Shown piece after piece: positions 42,011 to 50,643 of a stretch of DNA of 64,000 bases. The notes beneath the pieces were generated by a model. It made no database searches and had not been told where the DNA came from. It saw only the letters and a program-made list of their open reading frames with translations. The position numbers and the translations under genes are program-made. This DNA comes from Tepidamorphus gemmatus (GTDB lineage: Bacteria; Pseudomonadota; Alphaproteobacteria; Rhizobiales; Tepidamorphaceae), in NCBI RefSeq assembly GCF_004346195.1, contig NZ_SMAK01000004.1:309760-373759 (forward strand), given 5' to 3'. How positions within the stretch are numbered: the first letter of the stretch is position 1; every line of letters begins with the position of its first letter.

Positions 42011-42686
42011 GCCCGCCCTGCCCCGAGAACGTGGCCCAGTCGCGGAAGTCTGGCGAGGCATCGAGTTCGCCAGCGCGGATCATTTCCATCCAGAGTCGGG
42101 CGGCGGTGACGAAGTTGGGCACGCTTGCCGGAAACATCGTCAGCGACACGGCCTCGGCCAGTTCCCGTTCGTCGATTGCCGCGGCATAGGCCTGACGGAG
42201 CTGCCAGCGGAAGCCGTCCCAGGCACCATTCGCGGCCTGCATCGCGCAGGCGGTCATGTGGATGAGCCGCGGCGCAGCCCCCTCGCCTGCCCGTAGCACG
42301 GTGTCGGCCCATTCGGCCTCGACGGCGATCCCCGGCAGATGCGCCCGCCAGTGATCCGCCACGAAGGCGTAGGCGCGGAAGCCGCACACCGCTGCCGCAA
42401 GCCGCAGGCAGGCACGCACTTCGTCGGCGGATCCGCCGGCATTGCGGAACTTCTCGATGTGGTGCGTCGCGATCTCTTCCCGGGTCGCAATCAGGATTCC
42501 AAGCCACACGAACTCGCGGTCGTGATGGCTGAGCACCCGATCGTCCAGCGCCAGCGCGGTATAGGCCGCATCATAGGCCGCCAGCAGGTCCGGAGCCGTG
42601 ATCGCCAGCAGCCCGTGATGCGGGAGCAGATAGCCGCGCTTGGCCTTCAGGCCCGCGAGCCGCGTCGCCAGATCCTCGCCGTTCAT
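41991..42686 (-). CDS. AhpD/carboxymuconolactone decarboxylase-fold protein, copy 1
   Basis: 231-aa paralogue of the following gene: LKAKRGYLLPHHGLLAITAP, then DREFVWLGILIATREEIATH and HHIEKFRNAGG, and ELAEAVSLTMFPASVPNFV. It lacks the CxxC motif. Shared PHHG and THH segments in both copies could be catalytic or metal-binding (inference). The start at 42686 follows AGGAG by 9 bases. A 172-base gap without a gene (42687-42858) separates it from the GMC oxidoreductase. Confidence 0.78.
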   Translation of the reverse strand: MNGEDLATRLAGLKAKRGYLLPHHGLLAITAPDLLAAYDAAYTALALDDRVLSHHDREFVWLGILIATREEIATHHIEKFRNAGGSADEVRACLRLAAAVCGFRAYAFVADHWRAHLPGIAVEAEWADTVLRAGEGAAPRLIHMTACAMQAANGAWDGFRWQLRQAYAAAIDERELAEAVSLTMFPASVPNFVTAARLWMEMIRAGELDASPDFRDWATFSGQGGHGRGND

Positions 42687-42858
42687 TTGACGTTGCTCCT
42701 GTTGCCAGCCGACCGACACCCCCGCCATCGCCCTTCATCCCGGCCGAGCACGGCACAAGTCGGTATCGGAACGTCGCCATCGGCGCCGGCGAATCCCGAT
42801 CCCGCATCGCTGGCGTAGCAGCCTCCGGGATGACGCCAGGGACGGGAGGAGTGATCCG

Positions 42859-44499
42859 TCATGCCGCCTCCCGCCTGTCCGATGCCGCGCCGCCGAGAAT
42901 GAAGTCGGCCGCCCGAGCGCCGATCATCATCGTCGGCGCATGCGTGTTGCAGCTAGCCATGGTCGGGATCACCGAGGCGTCCGCGACGCGCAGCCCGTCT
43001 ATGCCGTGCACCCTGAGCGCGCCGTCCACGACGGCCCACGCGTCCAGCCCCATGCGGCAGGTGCCGACCGGATGGAACACGGTGTCAGCCGTCGCGCGAA
43101 TCCAGGCATCGAGTTCTGCGTCGCTCTGCCGGGATCGACGCGGTGCCGTCTCGGCGCCGCGCCAGCGATCGAAGGCGGGCTGCGAGAAGATCGTGCGCAG
43201 CGCGCGCACGCCCGCACGCAGCACCTCGATGTCGCGCGGCGCCGTCAGATAGCGTCCGAGGATCGCCGGTGCGGCCAGCGGGTCGGCGGATTTGAGGCGG
43301 ATCTCGCCGCGACTGTCGGGCCGCATCTGGTAGACGTTGGCGAAGAAGCCGTGCCCGGGATCGCCGTGACGGGCGCGGAACGGCATCCGAACGGCCGCCG
43401 TCGAGCGCCCTGGAAGGAAATGCGCCTGCAGGTCGGGCAGGTCGAGTGCGGGATCGGACTTCAGGAAGGCACCGACCTCGAGCGGAAAGCGCGCAGCCGG
43501 CCCGGTGCCCATCGCCCATGCCCGAAGCAGCGCCAGGGCGGCGCGGTCGGCGCGCAGCAGTCTGTGCAGCGTCACCGGCTCGGTGCAGTCATACTCGACG
43601 CGCACCAGCAGATGATCCTGCAGGTTCGCCCCGACACCGGGCAGATCCGCGACGACCGGAATGCCGTGCCGAGTCAGATGGTCGGCGGGCCCGATCCCCG
43701 ACAGCATCAGCAACTGCGGTGAGTTCACGGTTCCGCAGGACAGCACGATCTCCCTTTCGGCGCGAACCACCTCGCGTCGCCCGCCGCGCAGGATCTCGAC
43801 GCCGGTGGCGCGGTCGTTCTCGACAAGGATCCGCGTCGCATGGGCGCCGGTGAGGACGGTCAGGTTGGGGCGATGCTCCTGCGGCGTCAGGAATGCGCGC
43901 GCCGCACTCAGCCGGCGGCCCTTCCAGATCGTGTAGTCATAGCGTCCGGCTCCGAATGGCGACGGTCCGTTGAAGTCGTCGGTGAGTGGCAGGCCCGCCT
44001 GCTGCGCGGCCTCGAGGAAGGCTTCCGACAGCGGGTTGAGCGTTGCGATTCGCGACAGTCGCTGCGCCCCCTCGCCGCCATGATAGGGTGTCGTGCCAGC
44101 CCAGTGCCCCTCGATCGAGCGATAGGCATCAAGCACCCTGTCCCAGGTCCAGTCGGGCAGGCCGGCTTGCGCCCAGGCGTCGTAGTCCTCGGCAAAACCA
44201 CGGGTCCAGACCATGCCATTGATCGACGACGATCCGCCGATCACCTTCCCGCGCGGCCAGAACAGGCGCCGGTCGTTCAGACCAGGCTCCGGCTCGGTGT
44301 GGTAGAACCAGTTGGCGTAACGTCCGCGCAACAGGATTCCGGTCATCAGGGGAATCCGGAACATCGGGTTCGTATCGCGCCCGCCCGCTTCGAGCACCAG
44401 AACCTTCAGGTCGGACCGCGATGCCAGTCGTCCCGCGACAACCGATCCCGCCGAGCCGGACCCGATGACGACGACGTCGGCCTCGTGACGTGTGCTCAT
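42859..44499 (-). CDS. GMC-family FAD-dependent alcohol/choline-dehydrogenase-like oxidoreductase
   Basis: 546-aa GMC oxidoreductase. The N-terminal dinucleotide motif is GSGSAG (13-18) in VVVIGSGSAGSVVAGRLA. GMC signature 1 is WPRGKVIGGSSSINGMVWTR (about 81-100); signature 2 is LSCGTVNSPQLLMLSGIG. The active-site His476 is in TVFHPVGTCRMG, and the second residue of the pair is His520 in CNTHAPTMMI. It oxidises an alcohol to an aldehyde. The start overlaps the OYE-like gene stop by four bases. Typical substrates in such operons are polyethylene glycol, glucose, choline or aryl alcohols; the actual one is unknown. Confidence 0.92.
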   Translation of the reverse strand: MSTRHEADVVVIGSGSAGSVVAGRLASRSDLKVLVLEAGGRDTNPMFRIPLMTGILLRGRYANWFYHTEPEPGLNDRRLFWPRGKVIGGSSSINGMVWTRGFAEDYDAWAQAGLPDWTWDRVLDAYRSIEGHWAGTTPYHGGEGAQRLSRIATLNPLSEAFLEAAQQAGLPLTDDFNGPSPFGAGRYDYTIWKGRRLSAARAFLTPQEHRPNLTVLTGAHATRILVENDRATGVEILRGGRREVVRAEREIVLSCGTVNSPQLLMLSGIGPADHLTRHGIPVVADLPGVGANLQDHLLVRVEYDCTEPVTLHRLLRADRAALALLRAWAMGTGPAARFPLEVGAFLKSDPALDLPDLQAHFLPGRSTAAVRMPFRARHGDPGHGFFANVYQMRPDSRGEIRLKSADPLAAPAILGRYLTAPRDIEVLRAGVRALRTIFSQPAFDRWRGAETAPRRSRQSDAELDAWIRATADTVFHPVGTCRMGLDAWAVVDGALRVHGIDGLRVADASVIPTMASCNTHAPTMMIGARAADFILGGAASDRREAA

Positions 44500-46478
44500 G
44501 ACGCCTCTCCAAGGCTGCGCACTGCGGCATGGGCATCGTGCATCGCTTCGAACAGGGTCCGCGGCACGACGGCATCCCCGATCGGACGCACGTGCAGACC
44601 AAGTCTTTCGAGGTCCTCCTGCAGGGTGGTGGCGGCGATGCCCGGATCGGAATGGACGAATGCATCGAAGGTGCCGAGGTCAACGATCTCCCCCGTCGCC
44701 ACAACGCGACAGACGAGACGGCGACGGTCGTCGAGGCAGGGGTCGGCAAGACCGGTGCGAAGCCTGACGCCCGCCTTCGCCAGTCGCTCGAGCGCGGTCA
44801 TCCGGCTGTAGAGCGTCACGTTCCAGAGGGCGGTCACCGGTGTCGCCACGATCTCGACAGCGGCTCCGGCAGCGGCCAGTGTTTCGGCTGCCGACAATGT
44901 TGCCCAGGAGCCGGCCTCGTCGAGAATGGCGATCCGCAGCCCACGCCAAGCCTCACGCGGTGCGGCAAGAGCCGCAGGGACATCCATCGAGGGAACAGGG
45001 TCGCCGCCGGCGACGGGCAGCGGTTGCGCCGCATGGGTCGCGCCAACGGCAAGGATCACGACATCGGCGCCGTGATCGGCGACAGCGTCAGCCGTCGCCG
45101 TGACACCGGTTGCGACAGCAATGCCGGCGCGCCCGACTGCGGCGGTGAGCCAGTCGCGCATCCGGTGCAGGTCGCCCCGTCCGGCGCCGGTGCCGGCCAG
45201 CACGAGCCGTCCGCCGAGCGCCTCGGTCCTCTCCCAGAGCGTCACCTGATGGCCGGCCAGCGCGGCAATCCGGGCCGCCTCGAGCCCGGCCGGGCCACCA
45301 CCGAGTACAAGCACGCGCCTGCGACGCGCAATGACCGGTATCTCCCCCCAGTCGCCTTCACGCCCGACCCGCGGATTCATCATGCAGGAGATCGGCCGGT
45401 GGGCACCGACCTGACCGATGCAGAAATTGTGCGCGATGCAGGGCCTGACCTCGGCCTCGCGCCCGGCGAGACTCTTGGGCAGGAGTTCCGGGTCGGCCAT
45501 GTGGGCGCGGTTCATGCCGATCATGTCGATGACACCGCGCGCCAGAGTGTCCTCGACCTCGGCGAGCGTGCGGTAGCGATTGGCGGTCAGCAGCGGCAGG
45601 TTCCCGATCACCGGCCGCAATGCCTCGGTCAGATCGCGGAACGGGTGCGGGGGATGCGCCATGTCGGCGACATGATGCCCGATGCTGGGCCACTGATAGG
45701 CGGCAACCGAGGCATTGACGAACGAGATCCCCGGAATGGCGGCGAAGCGGGCGATGATCTCGCGCTGCTCCTCCGGGCCGAGCCCGTCCGGCATCAGATC
45801 GGTGACGCTGGCGCGGATGCCGAGCGGCACACGGCCGCCGATGGCTGCCGCCAGCGTCTCCACCACCTCGAGCGGATAGCGCAGCCGCTTCTCGGGACTG
45901 CCGCCCCAATCGTCGTCACGTAGATTGGCCGCAGGCGACAGGAACTGGTGCAACAGGTGGCCATGGCCGACATGCACCTCGATGCCTTCGAAGCCCGCCT
46001 CGATCGCCAGTTCGGCCGTCTCGACATAGGCCTCGCGCACGGCATCCATCTCGGACCGCGTCATCGCGTGGGGCACATCGGCGCCCGGGATCCACGGCAC
46101 CGGCGACGGTCCCCAGGCCGGCAGCCGATCGGTCTCGTTGGGGCCATGGCGGCCGGCATGGGTGATCTGAACAAAGATGCGAGCGCCCGCGGCCCTTACC
46201 GCCTCGACGATCCGCCTGAGGCCCGGCAATGCCCGCCGGTCGGACCCCGTCAGCCCACCGGATCGGCCGAGCGAGGTGCGGTGGACGCGCAGCGGTTCGA
46301 CGATCACGAGACCGATGCCCGCCCGCGCACGCTCGGCCAGATAGTGGACATGCGCGTCAGTCGGCAGGAAATCGCGCCCGAAATTGGTCGTGTGCGCCGG
46401 CAGGAAGATCCGGTTCCTGACCTCGACGCCCGCGAGGTCGAAGGGACGCATCGCCAGCGGATAGCGCGTCTCGGTCAT
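44496..46478 (-). CDS. Old-yellow-enzyme / trimethylamine-dehydrogenase-like flavoprotein with altered Fe-S motif
   Basis: 660-aa fusion of an FMN barrel and an FAD/NAD(P) domain, the plan of 2,4-dienoyl-CoA reductase and trimethylamine dehydrogenase. The barrel (1-340) has IFVQITHAGRHGPNE and EVHVGHGHLLHQFLSP. The cluster region (347-365) reads C347-I-A-H350-N-F-C353...C365, whereas the family pattern is C-x2-C-x2-C-x11/12-C, so the second ligand is His. The second domain starts RRVLVLGGGPAGLEAARIA. It follows a TIGR04076-like gene with a four-base overlap. It probably reduces an enone or demethylates an amine; the substitution makes the electron path uncertain. Confidence 0.88.
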   Translation of the reverse strand: MTETRYPLAMRPFDLAGVEVRNRIFLPAHTTNFGRDFLPTDAHVHYLAERARAGIGLVIVEPLRVHRTSLGRSGGLTGSDRRALPGLRRIVEAVRAAGARIFVQITHAGRHGPNETDRLPAWGPSPVPWIPGADVPHAMTRSEMDAVREAYVETAELAIEAGFEGIEVHVGHGHLLHQFLSPAANLRDDDWGGSPEKRLRYPLEVVETLAAAIGGRVPLGIRASVTDLMPDGLGPEEQREIIARFAAIPGISFVNASVAAYQWPSIGHHVADMAHPPHPFRDLTEALRPVIGNLPLLTANRYRTLAEVEDTLARGVIDMIGMNRAHMADPELLPKSLAGREAEVRPCIAHNFCIGQVGAHRPISCMMNPRVGREGDWGEIPVIARRRRVLVLGGGPAGLEAARIAALAGHQVTLWERTEALGGRLVLAGTGAGRGDLHRMRDWLTAAVGRAGIAVATGVTATADAVADHGADVVILAVGATHAAQPLPVAGGDPVPSMDVPAALAAPREAWRGLRIAILDEAGSWATLSAAETLAAAGAAVEIVATPVTALWNVTLYSRMTALERLAKAGVRLRTGLADPCLDDRRRLVCRVVATGEIVDLGTFDAFVHSDPGIAATTLQEDLERLGLHVRPIGDAVVPRTLFEAMHDAHAAVRSLGEAS

Positions 46479-46840
46479 TCCGATTGCGGCCACGGCTCCA
46501 CGCGTTCGCCGGTACGCGGATCGACCAGCACCATCTCGACATAGACCTTGCCGGTGCCGCCATGGTCGATGCCGGTGTCGAAGCAGTCGAACGTATGGAA
46601 GTTCGCGCTGATCGGGTGCAGACCTTCGGCGATCCTGTCCTGCGCCAGCAGCAGCGCCGGCTGCAGCTTCGCCACGATACCGAGGCAGAGATTGGCCGAC
46701 GACCTGTGCGGCAGCAGTCGTCCCTCGATGTCGAAGACGAAGGTCTCGCCGACGCGGATGTGATTGGCGCAGTGGAATGACCGGGTCACGACGGCGTGGA
46801 TCTCGCAGTCGGAAATCGGTGGTCGATTGGGGATGGTCAC
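46475..46840 (-). CDS. TIGR04076-like protein, copy 2
   Basis: 121-aa protein resembling the TIGR04076 family: DCEIHAVVTRSFHCANHIRV and GETFVFDIEGRLLPHRSS, then NLCLGIVAKLQPALLLAQD. The shared pattern is a Cys and His near the N terminus, a G-E/D-x-F strand and a central Cys, perhaps a small redox or metal-binding domain. The GTG start at 46840 is fixed by GGAGGA six bases upstream and overlaps the stop of its paralogue (GTGA). Function is unknown; fixed pairing with the OYE-like enzyme suggests a helper role such as a subunit or electron carrier (inference). Confidence 0.6.
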   Translation of the reverse strand: MTIPNRPPISDCEIHAVVTRSFHCANHIRVGETFVFDIEGRLLPHRSSANLCLGIVAKLQPALLLAQDRIAEGLHPISANFHTFDCFDTGIDHGGTGKVYVEMVLVDPRTGERVEPWPQSE

Positions 46841-47343
46841 GCGAAATCCTCCGCCAGCATGCGCTTGGTCACCGGCTCGTGCGTATCGACACGGCGCAGC
46901 GTCACCTCGGCGAGCGCCTTGTCGGCACCGTGGTTGGCGCCCGTCATCGGACATTCGATGAATCGCCAGATGCAGGTCAGCGGGTTCAGGCCTTCGGCGG
47001 CGCGATCGAAGGTCATGTAGAAGATCGACAGCACCGGAGCCATCAGATGCACGCAGAGCGGGGCATCGGACAGGTCCGGCTTCACCTTGTGGCGCATGTC
47101 GAAGACGATCTTCTGCCCTTCGCGGATTCCGCAACGGCATCCGCCGGGACTCTTCGTCACCGTGACCACCACCTCGTACCGGTCGAGCCAGTCGATCCCG
47201 AGACGCCGCCTGGCCGAGAACAGGGTCTTGGCTTCCGGCGAGAGCCGCTTGAGGTCCTCGTCGGTGAATCCCAGCGCCGGCTTCAGCACCGCGGCCATGT
47301 CGTCGAGATTGTCGTCCTCCTGCACGTAATAGGGATCGCGCAT
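46837..47343 (-). CDS. TIGR04076-like protein, copy 1 with N-terminal extension
   Basis: 168-aa protein. An acidic N-terminal region (YYVQEDDNLDDMAAVLKPAL, ALGFTDEDLKRLSPEAK) is followed by a TIGR04076-like domain: YEVVVTVTKSPGGCRCGIRE, then GQKIVFDMRHKVKPDLSDAP and LCVHLMAPVLSIFYMTF, ending with FIECPMTG. The CRC pair and two later Cys are candidate metal or disulfide residues. GGAGGG precedes the ATG at 47343. It is a paralogue of the following gene and lies between an SDR gene and the flavoenzymes. No function is known for the family. Confidence 0.6.
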   Translation of the reverse strand: MRDPYYVQEDDNLDDMAAVLKPALGFTDEDLKRLSPEAKTLFSARRRLGIDWLDRYEVVVTVTKSPGGCRCGIREGQKIVFDMRHKVKPDLSDAPLCVHLMAPVLSIFYMTFDRAAEGLNPLTCIWRFIECPMTGANHGADKALAEVTLRRVDTHEPVTKRMLAEDFA

Positions 47344-47395
47344 CAGGGTTATCCCTCCTTCTCCTCCGGTTGCGGCCGGCATCGACGATGCCTTG

Positions 47396-48130
47396 TCAGA
47401 TCGCCGTCACACCGCCGTCGATGACCAGCACATGGCCCGTCACGAAGGCCGAGGCCGGCGCAGCAAGGTAGAGGGCGGCGCAGGCGACCTCGTCCGGCTG
47501 GCCGAACCGCCCGAGCGGCACCGCTTCGAGCAGGGCACGACGACGCACCGGATCGGCGCGGGCGACGGCGGTCATGCCGGTCTCGACGGGGCCGGGCGCG
47601 ACCGCGTTGACCCTTGCGCCAAAGGCGGCGAACTCGATCGCGAGGGTGCGCGTCAGACCGTTGATGCCGCCCTTCGAGGCCGCATAGGCAGTGGCGCGGC
47701 GATGGCCGACAAGCCCGACCTGGCTCGAGAACAGCACCAGCGAACCGGCTCCGGCGGCTCGAAAATGCGGTTCGAGCGCGCGGGCGACATGGAACGGGCC
47801 GGTCAGGTTCACGGCGATGACGCGCGCCCAGTCCGCATCGCTCGTCTCCGCAACGCCGCGATGCTCGAAGATTCCTGCCGTCACGATCGCCGCGTCGATA
47901 CCGCCGAGTGCCGCCACGGCAGCCTCGACGGCGGCGGAAACGGCCGACGCGTCGGTCACATCGCACGGGGTGTGGAATGCCACCTGCTCTGCCGCGGTCT
48001 CGTCTGGCATGGTGGTGACGGCGACCTCGGCGCCTGCGGCGGTCGCCATCCGAACCGCCGACAGGCCGATTCCGGCGCCGCCGCCCATGACCAGGAGCTT
48101 CAGCCCGGTAATGTCGACAAGGCCGCTCAT
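47396..48130 (-). CDS. Short-chain dehydrogenase/reductase
   Basis: 244-aa SDR. The glycine-rich loop is MGGGAGIG (15-22), CDVTD at 56-60, and the catalytic residues are Ser136, Tyr149 and Lys153 (SSQVGLVGHRRATAYAASKG). N-A-G is TAG here. The C-terminal GHVLVIDGGVTAI is typical of classical SDRs. It oxidises or reduces a secondary alcohol or ketone with NAD(P)(H). Its start overlaps the methyltransferase stop by four bases. Confidence 0.92.
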   Translation of the reverse strand: MSGLVDITGLKLLVMGGGAGIGLSAVRMATAAGAEVAVTTMPDETAAEQVAFHTPCDVTDASAVSAAVEAAVAALGGIDAAIVTAGIFEHRGVAETSDADWARVIAVNLTGPFHVARALEPHFRAAGAGSLVLFSSQVGLVGHRRATAYAASKGGINGLTRTLAIEFAAFGARVNAVAPGPVETGMTAVARADPVRRRALLEAVPLGRFGQPDEVACAALYLAAPASAFVTGHVLVIDGGVTAI

Positions 48131-49206
48131 GCGGCCTTGCGGGCGATGATCATCGTCCAGGGGAACCGCCAGGCGGTCATCTCCGGCGAAAGCGATCCGT
48201 CGAATTCCTCGAAGGGAACGATCTCGACCTCGTCGAAGCCGGCCTCCCTGTGCGCGGCAACGATGTCCATCTTGTTCAGCGGTACCATGAACGGCTCGTT
48301 GTTGCGCCGCGAATGGCCGTAGTGGACGTATTCCTTGAACGGGTCGTCGCGCACCAGGAAGTCGAGGTGGATCGACAGGCCGCCCGGCTTCAGCAGCCGG
48401 TAGGATTCCTTGAACACGCCCTTGACATGCGAGGGCGGCATCTCGTGCAGCATCATGGTGCTGGTGACGATGTCGCTCGATCCCTCGTCCAGCCCGGTGG
48501 CGATCGCATCGGCCTGCCTGAACCTGACGTTTCGCGCCTGCAGTTCGGCGGCGCGCTGCGCGGCAAGCCGCAGACAGGGCTCCGACAGCTCGATCCCGAT
48601 CACGTCGATATCCGGATGGTCGGCATAGTAGGGCTGCGTCGAGCCGCCGAATCCGCAGCCCAGATCGACGACACGCTTCACCTCGCCGCCGGCGCGCGAC
48701 AGCGCCTGTTCCTTCATGCGATGCCAGAGGCTGGCCGCCTTGTCGAGCATCGGCGCGGTGGACTGGGCGCCGCGCTCGTACACGTAGCCGGCGATCTCGT
48801 CAGACCAGACGCCGCCGGGATGCTGATGGATGTCGATCGAGGTGTAGTATTCGGGCTGCTTGAAGTCCGGATCGAGCTCGAGCAGACGGTCGGGCACCTC
48901 GGCAGCCAGCGCCCGGCCAATCAGGTCGCGATACTGGTCGTAGTGGACGGCCAGGCCCCGCAGCCCGGAATACTTCATCCTCTGCAGATGCCGCTCGTAC
49001 CAGCCGAAGAACTGCGCGGTCGTGTCGTCCTTCATCAGCTCGGCGACCTCGGCGCTGGTGCGCGGCGGAGAACCGGCCGCCGCGACCGCAGCGTGGTATC
49101 GCTTGCGCAGCTCGGGGAACATCGAGCGGGTCCAGTACAGCTTGCAGTCGAGAACGAAGGCCTGATAGGCGGTGAAGGCCCGGTCCGGAGGGATATCTTC
49201 CAACAT
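48127..49206 (-). CDS. SAM-dependent methyltransferase with unusual N-terminal domain
   Basis: 359-aa protein. A helical N-terminal region of about 165 residues (including FTAYQAFVLDCKLYWTRSMF and KQPEYYTSIDIHQHPGGVW) precedes a class I methyltransferase domain. Motif I is VVDLGCGFGGST (179-190), the acidic residue of strand 2 is in VIGIELSEPC, and a post-motif II segment is IVTSTMMLHEMPPSHVKGVF. Motif I and the C-terminal MTAWRFPWTMIIARK fit a small-molecule methyltransferase. It may methylate a pathway intermediate; alternatively it acts as a demethylating partner with the OYE-like protein. A hairpin precedes it (49231-49253). Confidence 0.82.
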   Translation of the reverse strand: MLEDIPPDRAFTAYQAFVLDCKLYWTRSMFPELRKRYHAAVAAAGSPPRTSAEVAELMKDDTTAQFFGWYERHLQRMKYSGLRGLAVHYDQYRDLIGRALAAEVPDRLLELDPDFKQPEYYTSIDIHQHPGGVWSDEIAGYVYERGAQSTAPMLDKAASLWHRMKEQALSRAGGEVKRVVDLGCGFGGSTQPYYADHPDIDVIGIELSEPCLRLAAQRAAELQARNVRFRQADAIATGLDEGSSDIVTSTMMLHEMPPSHVKGVFKESYRLLKPGGLSIHLDFLVRDDPFKEYVHYGHSRRNNEPFMVPLNKMDIVAAHREAGFDEVEIVPFEEFDGSLSPEMTAWRFPWTMIIARKAA

Positions 49207-49230
49207 CGTGGCACTCCGCAGATGAGGTGC

Positions 49231-49253
49231 GACCCGGATCGTCGATCCGGGTC
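49231..49253 (-). terminator. Strong hairpin between the TRAP/hypothetical genes and the methyltransferase
   Basis: Perfect 10-base arms GACCCGGATC / GATCCGGGTC with a 3-base loop, 9 bases after the stop of the 111-aa gene (49262) and about 25 bases before the methyltransferase start. No T tract. It probably attenuates read-through so importer genes are expressed more than the enzymes. Confidence 0.55.
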
Positions 49254-49261
49254 GATCGGGG

Positions 49262-49597
49262 TCAGCTCTTGTCGAACCTGTCGACGCCCTCTTCAGGCGC
49301 GCCGAGCGATGCCTCTATCCCGAGCGTGCAGAACATCAGCTCCGAGGACAGTGCCCTGCGGGCCGCGTCGAGCCGTTCCGCCTGCTCCGGCGTCGGCTGG
49401 AAGCGGTCGAGAGCCTCGCGGGTCACCGGCTGACCGCTCTCGAGCAGGAATTCGAGGCAGGCAAGCCGGTCGCGCGTGACGTGGACTTCCGCGGCCAGCG
49501 TCATGATCATCGCCAGCAGCCGGTCGATCGCCGGGTCGGCAAAGAAGACCTGCTCGGCCTTCATCGGCAGACCCGTCGGATGCGAGGTCATCACCAT
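49262..49597 (-). CDS. Small hypothetical protein in a TRAP operon
   Basis: 111 aa, not recognised. It is predicted mainly helical: VFFADPAIDRLLAMIMTLAA, VHVTRDRLACLEFLLESGQP and EQAERLDAARRALSSELMFC. There is no signal peptide or membrane helix, so it is cytoplasmic. It lies 26 bases downstream of dctP and ends just before the hairpin, in line with the TRAP genes. Codon use looks like the neighbours, supporting a real gene. It could be a regulator or enzyme accessory; nothing supports a specific role. Confidence 0.65.
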   Translation of the reverse strand: MVMTSHPTGLPMKAEQVFFADPAIDRLLAMIMTLAAEVHVTRDRLACLEFLLESGQPVTREALDRFQPTPEQAERLDAARRALSSELMFCTLGIEASLGAPEEGVDRFDKS

Positions 49598-49623
49598 CGG
49601 TCAACGGCTCCGCTCGATCCGGT

Positions 49624-50613
49624 TCAGGCCTGCGTGTCCTGGATCAGCTTCCAGGCCCCATCGCCGAACGCCTCGTTAGCCAGCCGCTCGTTGACCGGCG
49701 CCATCTGCGCGGCGAGGTCGGACGCATCCAGCTCGAGCAGGGCATCCGGTCCGTTCGCCGCAGCCCATGCCTCCAGATCCTTCGGCTTCGAGGCGAGGCC
49801 GACGAGGTAGTAGTTGGTCTCCTCGAGTTCGTCGAAGGACTTCTGCAGGATTTCCTTGTGCTCCGGGCTCAACGCGTTCCAGGCGGCAAGCGAGATCACC
49901 TCCTTGTCGAGGGCAAGCCCGAAATCGGGGACCACCACATGCTTGCAGACCTCGTAGAACTTGAACTGCACCCCCGGATTGAGAGCAGTCAGCACGCCGT
50001 CGACGATGCCGGACTGGAGGGCGAGGTAGACCTCGTTGAACGGGATCGGGGTTGGCGCGGCGCCGAAATGCTGGAGCGCCTCGATGCATCCCTTGATCTG
50101 CGGTGCGCGGATCTTGCGGCCCTTCAGGTCGGCGAGCGAGCCGATCGGCTCCTTCAGCATCAGATTGTAGCTGCCGAGCCGACCGACGCCGAGCAGACGT
50201 GCATTGTAGCGGCTCTCCAGCGCAGCGGATGCCTTCTGCCCGATCTCGGTCGCCAGCACCGCCTTCGCATGGGCGCCGTCCCGGAAGAAATAGGGCGAGT
50301 ACATCACGTCGAACTCGACGGTGCCGGTATAGGCGCCGTTGTAGACATCAAGGCTGCCGAGCGCCATCGACTCGATCAGATCCTTCTCGCCGCCGAGCGT
50401 GCCTGCGAATATCTCGAAGGACAGTTCACCGCCGGTCAGTTCGGAGATCCTGTCGGACAGGGCCTTGTTGAAGGTGTTCGAGACGGTCTGCGGACCGCCG
50501 GCATTGCCGTAGCGCAGCACCGTGGCGGCTCGCACCGGGCCGGGAACGGCCATCAGGGCCGCAACGGCCGCAGCCGAACCGAGAACACCGCGTCGCGTCA
50601 TGCTAGTCGTCAT
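49624..50613 (-). CDS. dctP: TRAP transporter substrate-binding protein, DctP family (third receptor in window)
   Basis: 329-aa periplasmic receptor. The signal peptide MTTSMTRRGVLGSAAAVAAL has a TRRGVLG stretch that resembles a Tat motif, so export may be by the Tat path. Conserved blocks are DLKGRKIRAPQIKGCIEALQ, then FNEVYLALQSGIVDGVLTAL. The usual G-Q-E-N-P turn is replaced by GVLTALNPG, which points to a different ligand class than the receptors at 4-984 and 4676-5689. GGAGGA precedes the ATG at 50613. Confidence 0.92.
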   Translation of the reverse strand: MTTSMTRRGVLGSAAAVAALMAVPGPVRAATVLRYGNAGGPQTVSNTFNKALSDRISELTGGELSFEIFAGTLGGEKDLIESMALGSLDVYNGAYTGTVEFDVMYSPYFFRDGAHAKAVLATEIGQKASAALESRYNARLLGVGRLGSYNLMLKEPIGSLADLKGRKIRAPQIKGCIEALQHFGAAPTPIPFNEVYLALQSGIVDGVLTALNPGVQFKFYEVCKHVVVPDFGLALDKEVISLAAWNALSPEHKEILQKSFDELEETNYYLVGLASKPKDLEAWAAANGPDALLELDASDLAAQMAPVNERLANEAFGDGAWKLIQDTQA

Positions 50614-50643
50614 CTCAAGTCCTCCGGTTGTCCAGTCTGGTCG

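Noticed and set aside
41228-42686. AhpD-type peroxide defence proteins
   Set aside because: Both copies lack the CxxC redox motif and are embedded in a catabolic operon.
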